Shown piece by piece: positions 1 through 7,561 of a DNA stretch of 64,000 nt. Numbering within the stretch: position 1 is the first letter of the stretch; each line of letters opens with the position of its first letter. The translations under genes and the position numbers were made by a program. The notes under the pieces were generated by a model. The model ran no database searches, had not been told where the DNA came from, and saw nothing but the letters and a program-made list of their open reading frames with translations. This DNA comes from DASTPP01 sp035762175 (GTDB taxonomy: Bacteria; Myxococcota_A; Polyangia; Polyangiales; Polyangiaceae), in the NCBI GenBank assembly GCA_035762175.1, contig DASTPP010000021.1, positions 37,376 through 101,375 on the forward strand, written 5' to 3'.

Positions 1-2549
1 CTCAAGACGTGGCAGAGGTTCGCGCTCGCCCAGCTGCCGCCTCGTGCGACCTTGCGATTGGCGCCGGCGCTGCCTTGCGTCCATTCGGCGACGTTGCCGC
101 CGAGGTCGAAGAGGCCTTCGGGCGTGTGATCGCGGGTCGAGGTCGCGATGTCGCGCGGCCCCGTGACGCCATATCCGACGCCGCCAAAGGCTACCCCCTC
201 GGGCCGCGGGCGTTCGGCCCCCCAGGCGAAGGGGCGGCCGCGGGCGCCTTTGGCGGCGAGCTCCCATTCGGCGTCGGTGGGCAGGCGCTTGCCTTGGGCG
301 CGACAGTAGTCGTTTGCGCCTTGCCAGGTGACGCAGACGACGGGGCGGCGCTCGTAACCCGGGCGCACGGAGACGCGGGCGGGGCGAGGCTCGAGGGGGG
401 AGTCGGGGGCGGGCTCGGCCTGGCGTAGATCGTCAGCGAGAGGGGGCTCGGGCCGGGCGGGGCTGTCAGGGCTGGGCGGCGCGATGAGAAGGCCGCCTTC
501 GCAGGCGCCGCCGGCGTGGGCGAGGGGGCGCGAGGGCCCGGTTTGAATGATGCTTTGGTCTTCGCCGCCGAGCTGCCAGCTGCCCCTGCTCTCGTCGAGC
601 CAGAAGGCGAAGTCGTCGTTGGTGACTTCGGTGGTGTCGAGAGAGAAGGCCAACACCTCGAGGGTGCGGGCGCGCTCGGGGTGAGTTGCCTCGGTGCAGT
701 CTTCGTCGGGCTTGAGGGCGGCGCACTCGGCCGGGCGGCTCGCGGCGTCGAAGGCGCCGAGATGCACCGTGCCGCCGGCGACGCGAATCATGTCGGGCCT
801 CGCCTCGGCCTCGCGCAAGGCCCGGGCGCGGCCGTCGAGCTCGTCGGCGCGTTCGATGTCGCCGCGTTCTCGGTAGAGGTGCGCCAGCGTTTCGAGGTTG
901 TCGAGGGCGTCGGCGCGCAAGGTGGCAGCGTTCGGGCCGCGGGGGCGAATGGCGTACGTGCGCTTGGTCAGCTCTTCGGCACGCCGCAGCTCGGCCTTTA
1001 CCCGGGCGTCGTCACCCTTGGCCAGGGTAGCCTTGATCAGGCTGATGCGTGCCAGCGCGTTGAGCACCGGCTCGAGCCGCTGGTGGGTCGGCCCGAACGC
1101 ATGCTCGAGCGCAGCGAGGCCCCGAAGCAGCAGAGGTTCGGCCCGACCGTGATCGCCCCGCTCTTTGTAATAGAAGAGCCCCAAGCCGACCAGACTCTCG
1201 GCCGTCTCGAGATGCAGGGGCCCGAGCAAGGTCTCGCGCAGCTCGAGCACGCACTGGTGCAGGCGCTCGGCTTGCTCGAGCTGCCCTTTGAGTAGGTAGA
1301 CTTCGGCCTGGGTATAGAGCGCGGTGGCCTGCTCGGCGCGCGGTTTGGGCGCGGCGGGCCCTGGCGCGGCGGGCTCGCGGTTCGAAGACTGGGGCCAATC
1401 GTCGACCAGCGCCTGGCAACGGGCGAGGGTGTCGGCCGGGTCGACGGTCGGCGGCCGAGGCTGGCGTCGAAGCCGGGGCGCCAGCAAAGCGAGCACTGCC
1501 AGGCAAGCGCTGACGAAGGTGAGCAGCGCCATGCGGGTAGAGAGGCGGGAGGCCGCCTCGGGGGCAGAGAAAGCGCCGGCAGCGTCGGCCCCCTCGGGGG
1601 CGAAGAGCCGGGGCACCGGCGCTTGCGAGAGGCCCAGCGCATCGATCGCCACCCGCCCGAGCTCGAACGCGTCGCGCACCGAGCGTCCGTAGCCGAGCGC
1701 TTCGTAGAACGCGCCGGCGAAGGCGATCGAGGCGCGGTCGGCGATCTCGCCCCGCATGCCGACGGCGAGCCCCACGCTCTGGCAAATCGCGTCGGCCTGC
1801 TCGGCGCTAAAGCAGGCGTTGAAGACGACGAGGCGCACCTCATGGCGGAACACCCAGAAGAGCGACGCGAGCGCCTCGGCCCGCACCGGGGCGGGCCGCC
1901 CCCGGTCGTCGAAGAGCACGAGGCCCGCGCCAGCTTCGCCGTGCCCGGCGAAGTGCACGACGTCGGGGGCGTGCTCGTGCAGGCTATGTTGCACGTCTTC
2001 GAGCCGCACGGCCGAGCACGACACGAGCTCGAACGCGTCGCGGTCGCGCGAAGCCCGGAGCCGCTGCGTGATGGCGCGCAGCTCGTCGTCGACGCGCAGC
2101 GGGCGCTCGGGCAGCGCGTTGGCGGAGAGAAAGAGAATCTTGATGCGCCGGCGCCCCCAGCGCAGCAACGTCATACCCCCGAGCGGGGTCTTGGCTTCGT
2201 AGAGCCGACCCGTGTGCGCCCCCCGAGGCGCGACGCGAGGCTTGGCCGGGGGCCAGACGGGCGTCGGCATCGCGCGCGGCGTGGGGAAGCGCGCCACCGC
2301 GGGGATGTCAGGATTGACGCCAGGTGCGAGGTCACGCGGCGGCTCAGAAACGACGCCGGGTGCGACGTTACGCGACGGCTCAGAAACGACGCCAGGTGCG
2401 AGATTACGCGACGGCTCGCGCTCGTCGGCCGGGGCGGCGGCCGGCGGGGCAGAACGCAGGCTCGACGTCGAGGGGGGGCGCGACGGCGGGGCAGAACGAA
2501 GGCTCGACGTCGAGGGGGGGTGCGACGGCGGGGCGGGGCGATGGCTCAC
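1..2549 (-). CDS. CHAT protease-like / TPR / FGE-sulfatase fusion protein (3' partial)
   Basis: The reading frame is open to the left edge, so the C-terminus is missing. Domains from the GTG start: Pro/Ser-rich tandem repeats (residues 1-95); a CHAT (caspase-like) domain (about 126-320) with both expected catalytic residues, His203 in FAGHG and Cys246 in FNACFS; one membrane segment (340-359); a TPR region of kinesin-light-chain type (about 400-565); and an FGE-sulfatase (SUMF1) domain from about 587, with RLPTDAEWELA, GNVAEW and RGGSW. The layout implies a membrane-anchored CHAT domain joined to TPR and FGE parts on the other side. FGE-like domains outside sulfatase maturation often act as binding modules, so no reaction is assigned. 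GTG 2549 is preferred because GGAGG lies about 7 nt upstream; ATG 2174 would remove the repeat tail. Recognition is strong, function unknown. Confidence 0.85.
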   Translation of the reverse strand, partial: MSHRPAPPSHPPSTSSLRSAPPSRPPSTSSLRSAPPAAAPADEREPSRNLAPGVVSEPSRNVAPGVVSEPPRDLAPGVNPDIPAVARFPTPRAMPTPVWPPAKPRVAPRGAHTGRLYEAKTPLGGMTLLRWGRRRIKILFLSANALPERPLRVDDELRAITQRLRASRDRDAFELVSCSAVRLEDVQHSLHEHAPDVVHFAGHGEAGAGLVLFDDRGRPAPVRAEALASLFWVFRHEVRLVVFNACFSAEQADAICQSVGLAVGMRGEIADRASIAFAGAFYEALGYGRSVRDAFELGRVAIDALGLSQAPVPRLFAPEGADAAGAFSAPEAASRLSTRMALLTFVSACLAVLALLAPRLRRQPRPPTVDPADTLARCQALVDDWPQSSNREPAAPGPAAPKPRAEQATALYTQAEVYLLKGQLEQAERLHQCVLELRETLLGPLHLETAESLVGLGLFYYKERGDHGRAEPLLLRGLAALEHAFGPTHQRLEPVLNALARISLIKATLAKGDDARVKAELRRAEELTKRTYAIRPRGPNAATLRADALDNLETLAHLYRERGDIERADELDGRARALREAEARPDMIRVAGGTVHLGAFDAASRPAECAALKPDEDCTEATHPERARTLEVLAFSLDTTEVTNDDFAFWLDESRGSWQLGGEDQSIIQTGPSRPLAHAGGACEGGLLIAPPSPDSPARPEPPLADDLRQAEPAPDSPLEPRPARVSVRPGYERRPVVCVTWQGANDYCRAQGKRLPTDAEWELAAKGARGRPFAWGAERPRPEGVAFGGVGYGVTGPRDIATSTRDHTPEGLFDLGGNVAEWTQGSAGANRKVARGGSWASANLCHVL
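2316..2417. repeat. 36-bp tandem repeat (2.8 copies) inside the CHAT gene
   Basis: Three successive copies start near 2316, 2352 and 2388, the last shortened. The unit keeps the reading frame and encodes a 12-residue repeat of the type SEPSRNLAPGVV. It lies in the N-terminal tail before the CHAT domain. Confidence 0.8.
2459..2540. repeat. 42-bp tandem repeat (2 copies) inside the CHAT gene
   Basis: Two near-identical 42-bp units start near 2459 and 2501. They encode a 14-residue Pro/Ser/Arg-rich repeat (SSLRSAPPSRPPST) at the extreme N-terminus of the CHAT protein. Confidence 0.8.
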
Positions 2550-3163
2550 GGAGGGCCTCCGGGCGAAGTGGGCGAATCTCGACAAGGAGACGGGAAGCCA
2601 GCACGCCGACGATTGTAGGCTTTGTCGTATCGGCCCGGCGGCCGCCCCCAAGCAAGATCACAAAGCGAAGCCCAGCGCCACCGCTCTGTGCTGAGGGCGG
2701 CCAGCGTTTACCCAACCCGTCACCGCACCCTACCACAGGCGATAAAGAGTTCACCTTTCTTGCAAATGCGATGGCCCCTCTCGCGCGCGACGTCAGCGTT
2801 CGGGTCGCCAGCGCCGGCACCTCGGCGGGCCCGCTCGGGCCTCGGCGGCGCCCGCGGCGCGGGCAAGCGGCGACGGCGGCTCGGGCAAGCGAAGATAGCG
2901 CGGGCAGGCGGCGGCGGTGTTGTGGGCAAACGGCGTACGCGGCGGCGGCTGGCCTGTTGTCGGGCTCGCGAGGTCGCTCGGAGCCCCCCTTCTTCTCGCA
3001 AGAGCGATGCCAGCCCCCCTTCACTACGGAATGCTTCGTCACTCGCCCATGATGCGGACGGCTTCGTCCACCGGCCGTGCCGGGTGTGGCCGACATGCTC
3101 CACGGAGCGTGAGCGCAAGAGGCACGATGGGGCGGCCCGGGCCGCCGGGCGTGGGCGTGACGT
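2550..3163. other. 614-bp intergenic region, no convincing gene
   Basis: Open frames here are long only because of GC content and give Arg/Pro/Ala-rich translations with no recognisable domain. The segment near 2720-2770 is relatively AT-rich (around gataaagagttcacctttc) and is the likeliest place for the promoter of the leftward CHAT gene. I see no repeat, hairpin or RNA gene I can support. Confidence 0.4.
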
Positions 3164-3622
3164 CTACTCGGCGGCCCACTCGGACGTACTACCGTCGCGG
3201 TGGTCGAGCTGCAGCCGCTTGGTCTCGCCCTTCGTGACCGACCATTGCATCGGGTCGCCCAGCAGATTTGCGACGGCGGTGTCGGCCGTCGTGAGATCGG
3301 CCCCCTCGCCCCCGCAAGCCACCCGCGTCGACATGATCTCCTCGACGAGCAACCGCCCTTGCGCGTCGATGCGATACTCGCCCATGATCGTGTTGCAGCC
3401 GCCGTCGACGCGCGCCTCGTCGCCCTCGAGGCGCAGCGTGTGCACCGCCGCCCCGTCGGGGAACAGCGCCTCGATGCGCTGGCCTTGGGCGTCCCGCGCG
3501 CTCACCAAGGCCCAGCTGCCGGTCGGCGCGGGCTCGGCCCCCCCGCCCCTACCCGCCGGCGTCGTGGTGTCTGCGCACGCGGCCAGCGCGAGCAAAATCG
3601 TCAAAGCGAGCGGCTTTTTCAT
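3164..3622 (-). CDS. META-domain (HslJ-like) lipoprotein
   Basis: A 152-residue secreted lipoprotein. It starts MKKPLALTILLALAACAD, a classic signal peptide with lipobox LAAC, so the mature protein should be lipidated at Cys15. A META/DUF306 domain follows: TGSWALVSA, then DGGCNTIMGEY, then a second Cys in STRVACGG; paired cysteines are usual in the family. HslJ-type proteins are envelope proteins linked to stress or heat tolerance, and the exact role is unknown. The frame extends 38 codons further upstream, but ATG 3622 fits the signal peptide. It is monocistronic, between the CHAT gene and the repeat tract. Confidence 0.85.
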   Translation of the reverse strand: MKKPLALTILLALAACADTTTPAGRGGGAEPAPTGSWALVSARDAQGQRIEALFPDGAAVHTLRLEGDEARVDGGCNTIMGEYRIDAQGRLLVEEIMSTRVACGGEGADLTTADTAVANLLGDPMQWSVTKGETKRLQLDHRDGSTSEWAAE

Positions 3623-3925
3623 GGCGCCTCTTTGGGTAGGTGCAAAGCGATGGCGCCCGCAACGCTTGCTCGTCGCGATCGGCGCCCCGGAGGCGGCAGC
3701 GAGGTTGCAGCCAGCACTCAACCGCGAGACTACCACGGCCAGGCGCCGGTGACGCGCCGAAGAAGCGCCCCCACCCCGCGCCGGCGCCGCGGCCAGGGCC
3801 GCCTTGTTGGCCTTGTCGTCATTGACGCTATCCGAATCACGTTGGGCTTGTCGTCATTGGCGCCAACGAGGGCCGAGGAGCGTCGTTTCACCGCCTGCGG
3901 CGGGCCGATGAGCCCCTCGACGCCA
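3623..3925. other. Intergenic region before the repeat tract
   Basis: No supported gene. It should hold the promoter of the META lipoprotein (minus strand). Two short direct repeats of the word ttgtcgtcattg occur near 3816 and 3849. Confidence 0.4.
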
Positions 3926-4057
3926 TGGCGGGAGGTAGGTTCAACCCTGGCGGGAGGTAGGTTCAACCCTGGCGGCAGGTAGGTCGAACCCTGGCGGAAG
4001 ATGGGTCGAACCCTGGCGGGAGGTAGGTCGAACCCTGGCGGGAGGTAGGTTCAACCT
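3926..4057. repeat. 22-bp tandem repeat, six copies
   Basis: Six head-to-tail units of consensus tggcgggaggtaggt(t/c)(c/g)aaccc, starting every 22 bp from 3926. Copies 3 and 4 are the most diverged. No open frame is associated. The inner word gaggtaggtcgaaccc recurs once at about 7492-7507, on the other side of the aminopeptidase gene. Confidence 0.9.
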
Positions 4058-4067
4058 ACCTCCCGCC
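4037..4067. repeat. 31-bp perfect palindrome closing the tandem repeat
   Basis: The last repeat unit runs into its own reverse complement: 15-bp arms 4037-4051 and 4053-4067 around a single c. It would form a near-loopless cruciform, or be a dimer binding site. Direct words ending in ccctcaagc(g/c)ctgag follow at 4077-4112. Confidence 0.85.
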
Positions 4068-4202
4068 TAGGTTGGACCCTCAAGCGCTGAGGGTTGAACC
4101 CTCAAGCCCTGAGAGTTTGCCCCTGTCATCGTGGGGGTCAGGCCGAGGCGCGGGCGCAGTCGCACCCTCGCGCACATGAACCGCTGGCTACCTGGGGCGG
4201 TC

Positions 4203-4301
4203 TCAGCCCGACGCTTCGAGCGCGCCCAGCGCGACGAGCGACTCCAAGAAGGCGCGCGAGCCGTCGGCGTCCGCCTCGTACGAGACGTCGTCGACCGCCA
4301 C
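4203..4301 (-). pseudogene. Duplicated 3' end of the JmjC oxygenase gene
   Basis: The last 32 codons match the C-terminus of the JmjC protein encoded at 7562-8818: VAVDDVSYEADADG and LESLVALGALEASG here, against VVVDGVAYEADAEG and LQSLVALGALEASG there. The final 41 nt, including the stop, are identical in both copies. Nothing of the rest of the gene is present, and the match ends where the Rpn-like remnant begins (4301). It is a segmental-duplication remnant, not a functional gene. Confidence 0.8.
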
Positions 4302-4472
4302 TCGAGAAGTGGGCGTACTTCTTTCGCGAGGCGAAGTGGCTTCGGGCGGCGGTGCTCGACCTGTGCGATGCGTTCGGCCCCGAGCCGGCGGGCGAACAGC
4401 GCGCGGCTCGAGGCGATGGGCGTCGACGAGGTCGGGGCGCTTCGACGAGAGCTTGAGCAGACGCAGCCCTGG
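4301..4472 (+). pseudogene. Frameshifted remnant of an Rpn-type PD-(D/E)XK nuclease/transposase
   Basis: In one frame 4301-4380 reads LEKWAYFFREAK then LRAAVLDLCDAFG. In another frame about 4385-4472 reads ARLEAMGVDEVGALRREL then EQTQPW. From memory these match two segments of Rpn-family (recombination-promoting nuclease / PD-(D/E)XK family transposase) proteins: the LEKWLYFLR-like motif, and the C-terminal tail common in myxobacterial copies. The catalytic N-terminus is absent, the middle is deleted, and a frameshift lies near 4380-4390. Assignment is moderate. Confidence 0.5.
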
Positions 4473-4679
4473 CGCCGCCAACGTCCGGTGGCCTGGCGGC
4501 GTTGTGCTCACGAGGCGGTGGGCGGCACGCCCCTACAAAGACGAGGGGCGAGGTTCGTGGGTGGCGGCCGACCCCAACCGGGGCCTCGTTGATTTACCTA
4601 GCCCCCGAGCGTTCGGCGAGGCTCGAACCGGAGAAAAATTCTTGTCGTCGCACGTCCCCCCTGCTCGTCTGACGTCCGC

Positions 4680-7448
4680 ATGGTGCAACGTGGCCGAAGG
4701 GGTGGGCGGCGGTCGCGGCACCTCGTGGGGGCTCAGGGGGCGCTCCGGTGCCTGTCGCTGCTCGTCGCTGCGTTGGTCATGGCCGCTTGCGCCGGTGCGC
4801 CCCCGCGCGCTCGGGGCGTGACGCGCGGCCCGGGCCGGGGTGCGACGAGCAAGGCCATGCCGGGCGTGACGGTGGGCGCGGCGCCCGAGTCCGGGCGGTT
4901 GCCCCCGGACGTACGGCCGCTTCATTACCGTCTCGATTTGAGCTTCGACCCGTGGCAAGTCAACTACGAGGGCAGCGTCGAAATTGACCTCGCCTTCGAA
5001 CGCCCGCGCAACGTTCTCTGGTTGAACGGCCGGGGCCTCGCCCTGCGCCGGCCCAGCCTGCGCCTGCCCGACGGCACCAAGCTCGAGGGGCGGGTTCTCG
5101 ACGTCGGCGGCGACGGGGTCTTCGCCGTCGGCCTGCCGGCGCCGGTCGGGCCGGGCCGGGGCACGCTCCACATCCGCTTTCAGGGCAAGGTGGGCGAGGG
5201 CTGCACGGGCGTCTACGGCTATTCTCGCGAGGGCGCTCGGTATTTGCTCACCCAGCTCGAGGCGACGCACGCACGCGACGTGTTTCCGAGCCTAGACGAG
5301 CCGGCCCACAAGACGCCGTTCGACGTCTCGATCACGGCGCCCGCGGGCGACGTGGTCATCTCGAACGCGCGTGAGCTGCGCGCCGTCGCCGTAGGCTCGC
5401 GCAAGAAGACCACCTTCGCCACCACGCCCCCGCTACCGACGTACTTGCTGGCGTTCGCCGTGGGCCCCTTCGACCTGGTCGAAGGGCCGCCTCTGCCGCC
5501 GAACGCCGTACGCTCGCGCCCGCTGCGGCTGCGCGGCGCCGCCTGGCGCGGCAGCCGAGCGCGGCTAAGGTGGGCGCTCGGCCAGGCGCCGGGCCTGCTC
5601 GAAGACCTCGAGCAATACCTCGGGTCGGGGTACCCTTTCGACAAGCTCGACTTCATCGCCACCCCTTGCGATCACCCCACGGCGATGGAGAACCCCGGCG
5701 CGGTGACGGTCGACGAAGATTTCTTGCTGCTCGATGAGGCGAAAGCGACCGAGGCCGACCGGCGCGCCACCTCGGGGGTCATCGCCCACGAGCTTTCGCA
5801 CATGTGGTTCGGCAACCTGGTCACGCCCCGCTGGTGGTCAGACATTTGGCTGAACGAGTCGTTCGCCAACTGGCTCGAGGCCGCCACGGTCGGGCGGCGG
5901 CGCTCGGGCGATCGTGCCGACGTGCTCCTCGTGAGCGCCGCGCGCAAGGCGATGGCGCTCGACTCGTTGCCGGCGGCGGCGCCGATCCGCCGCGCGATGG
6001 AGACCGAGGCGGAAATTCACAGTAGCTTCAACCACCTGACGTACGCCAAGGGCGCGGCGGTGCTCGGCATGGTCGAGCGCCTGGCGGGGTCTGAAGAGTT
6101 CCGGCGCAGCCTGCGCGGCTACCTCGAGCACTACCGCGGCGGCAGCGCGACGGCCGAAGATCTGTTCGGCGCGCTCGAAGAGGGGGCGGGCGACGACGCG
6201 GTCGCCGCGCTCCGCAGCTTTTTGACCCAGCCCGGTGTGCCCCTGGTCGAGGCGCGCCTCGACTGCGGGGGCCCAGAGCCCGCCCTGCGCCTACGCCAGT
6301 CACGCTACCTGCCGGCCGGCCGCAAGGCGGCGCCGGCGAGCCCCTGGGTCTTGCCCTTCTGCGCTCGCTACTCTGACGCGGGCGGAGTGCGCGAGCGCTG
6401 CACCCTCTTGCGCGAAGCCGAAGGCTCGCTCGCCCTGCCGGCCGCGCACTGCCCCGCGTGGGTGATGCCGAACGCGAACGGCGCCGGCTACTACCGCTGG
6501 CGGCTCCCCGCCGCCGACCTGCGCCGCCTCGCCGCCGCCCTCCCCTCGCTCGACGCGCGCGAGCGCATCTCCTTCGTCGACGCCGTACAAGTCGGCTGGG
6601 ACACGGCGACCCTCGCACCGCCCGACGCCCTCGAATTGCTCGGCGCCCTGGTGAACGATCCCGAGCCCGAGGTCGCGACTGCGCTCGCGGACCGGCTCTC
6701 GCGGGCCCGGCCCTGGCTCTCGCCGAACGAGGCCGCCGTGCGCAACCTCGACGACTTCGCCCGAAGGGCCTACGCCGCGCCCTTGGCGGCGCTCGGCCCG
6801 AAGCCGAGCGGCCCCGAGTCGGCCGAGCGGGAGCGCCTGCGCCGCGACCTGCTCAACTTTCTCGCCCTGACCGTACGCGACCCCGCCGCGCGCGCCCGCG
6901 TCGCCGCGCCCGCGCGGGCCCACCTCGAGGCCAAACCCGGCGCCCGCTTTTCGGACCACGTCGCGCTCCGCGTCGCCGTCGCCGACGGGGGCGTCGCCAT
7001 GTTCGACGCCGCCTTCGAGCACTTCCTGGCTGCCAGCGCGTCCGACCGCTGGGCCTACCTTCACGCCCTCGGCGCGGCCGAGCGGCCCGCGCTGGTCGCC
7101 CGCGCCCGCGCGCTGGCGTTCGACAAGCGCGTGTGGCGAGGAGAGGTCGTGTCTCTCTTGTGGGCCCTGCTCGAGAACCCCGGCTCGCGCGACGACACCT
7201 GGGACTGGATCCTCGCGAACCTGAGCGCCCTCCGGGCGCGCGCCCACGCCGAGAACCTTCACCGGCTCCCCGGGCTCGCCGCGGGCCTCTGCGAAGCGCG
7301 CCGCGCCGACGAACTTGCCGCCCGCTTCGCCGACCCGCCCGCGGCCGACGCCGTCGCGGCGGCGGCCGAATCGATTCGCGCTTGCGCCGCCCAGCGCGAG
7401 GCGTCAGTGGCTTCGCTGCGCGACTTCTTCGCGCAGACACGCCGCTAA
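4680..7448 (+). CDS. M1 family aminopeptidase, lipoprotein
   Basis: A 922-residue zinc aminopeptidase of the M1 (aminopeptidase N) family. An N-terminal signal with LVMAAC predicts a lipid-anchored envelope enzyme. The exopeptidase motif is TAMENPGA (usual GAMEN); the zinc site is H370-E371-x2-H374 (HELSHMW) with Glu393 in LNESFANW, exactly 18 residues after the second His. The C-terminal 450 residues are the alpha-helical ERAP1_C-like part. All key residues are intact. ATG 4680 gives a long Arg-rich n-region and has no clear Shine-Dalgarno site; an in-frame GTG 15 codons later is possible. It removes N-terminal residues from peptides; a link to the adjacent lanthipeptide pathway is only positional. 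It sits between two copies of the JmjC gene end. Confidence 0.93.
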   Translation: MVQRGRRGGRRSRHLVGAQGALRCLSLLVAALVMAACAGAPPRARGVTRGPGRGATSKAMPGVTVGAAPESGRLPPDVRPLHYRLDLSFDPWQVNYEGSVEIDLAFERPRNVLWLNGRGLALRRPSLRLPDGTKLEGRVLDVGGDGVFAVGLPAPVGPGRGTLHIRFQGKVGEGCTGVYGYSREGARYLLTQLEATHARDVFPSLDEPAHKTPFDVSITAPAGDVVISNARELRAVAVGSRKKTTFATTPPLPTYLLAFAVGPFDLVEGPPLPPNAVRSRPLRLRGAAWRGSRARLRWALGQAPGLLEDLEQYLGSGYPFDKLDFIATPCDHPTAMENPGAVTVDEDFLLLDEAKATEADRRATSGVIAHELSHMWFGNLVTPRWWSDIWLNESFANWLEAATVGRRRSGDRADVLLVSAARKAMALDSLPAAAPIRRAMETEAEIHSSFNHLTYAKGAAVLGMVERLAGSEEFRRSLRGYLEHYRGGSATAEDLFGALEEGAGDDAVAALRSFLTQPGVPLVEARLDCGGPEPALRLRQSRYLPAGRKAAPASPWVLPFCARYSDAGGVRERCTLLREAEGSLALPAAHCPAWVMPNANGAGYYRWRLPAADLRRLAAALPSLDARERISFVDAVQVGWDTATLAPPDALELLGALVNDPEPEVATALADRLSRARPWLSPNEAAVRNLDDFARRAYAAPLAALGPKPSGPESAERERLRRDLLNFLALTVRDPAARARVAAPARAHLEAKPGARFSDHVALRVAVADGGVAMFDAAFEHFLAASASDRWAYLHALGAAERPALVARARALAFDKRVWRGEVVSLLWALLENPGSRDDTWDWILANLSALRARAHAENLHRLPGLAAGLCEARRADELAARFADPPAADAVAAAAESIRACAAQREASVASLRDFFAQTRR

Positions 7449-7561
7449 GTATGATCCGTCAGGGTCGGCCAACCGGAGCCCCCCCTCGACCGAGGTAGGT
7501 CGAACCCAAACGCAGCCAGGGTCGCACCCGAACCGCCGACCCGGCAGCGCTCAGGGCGCCA
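7449..7561. other. Short intergenic region with a stray repeat word
   Basis: It separates the convergent aminopeptidase and JmjC genes. It holds one isolated copy of the 3.9-kb repeat word (gaggtaggtcgaaccc, about 7492-7507) and the word gtcgcaccc, which also occurs near 4161 beside the JmjC-tail copy. No strong terminator hairpin is evident. Confidence 0.5.

Noticed and set aside
2622..3752. Plus-strand coding region over the intergenic zone and META gene
   Set aside because: Translation is Arg/Ser/Pro-rich without motifs, and the opposite strand carries a clear lipoprotein.
3926..4112. CRISPR array from the 22-bp repeats
   Set aside because: Units are directly adjacent without unique spacers.
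4600..4640. tRNA-like T-arm (ggttcgagcctcgcc on the minus strand)
   Set aside because: No acceptor, D or anticodon arm can be built around it.
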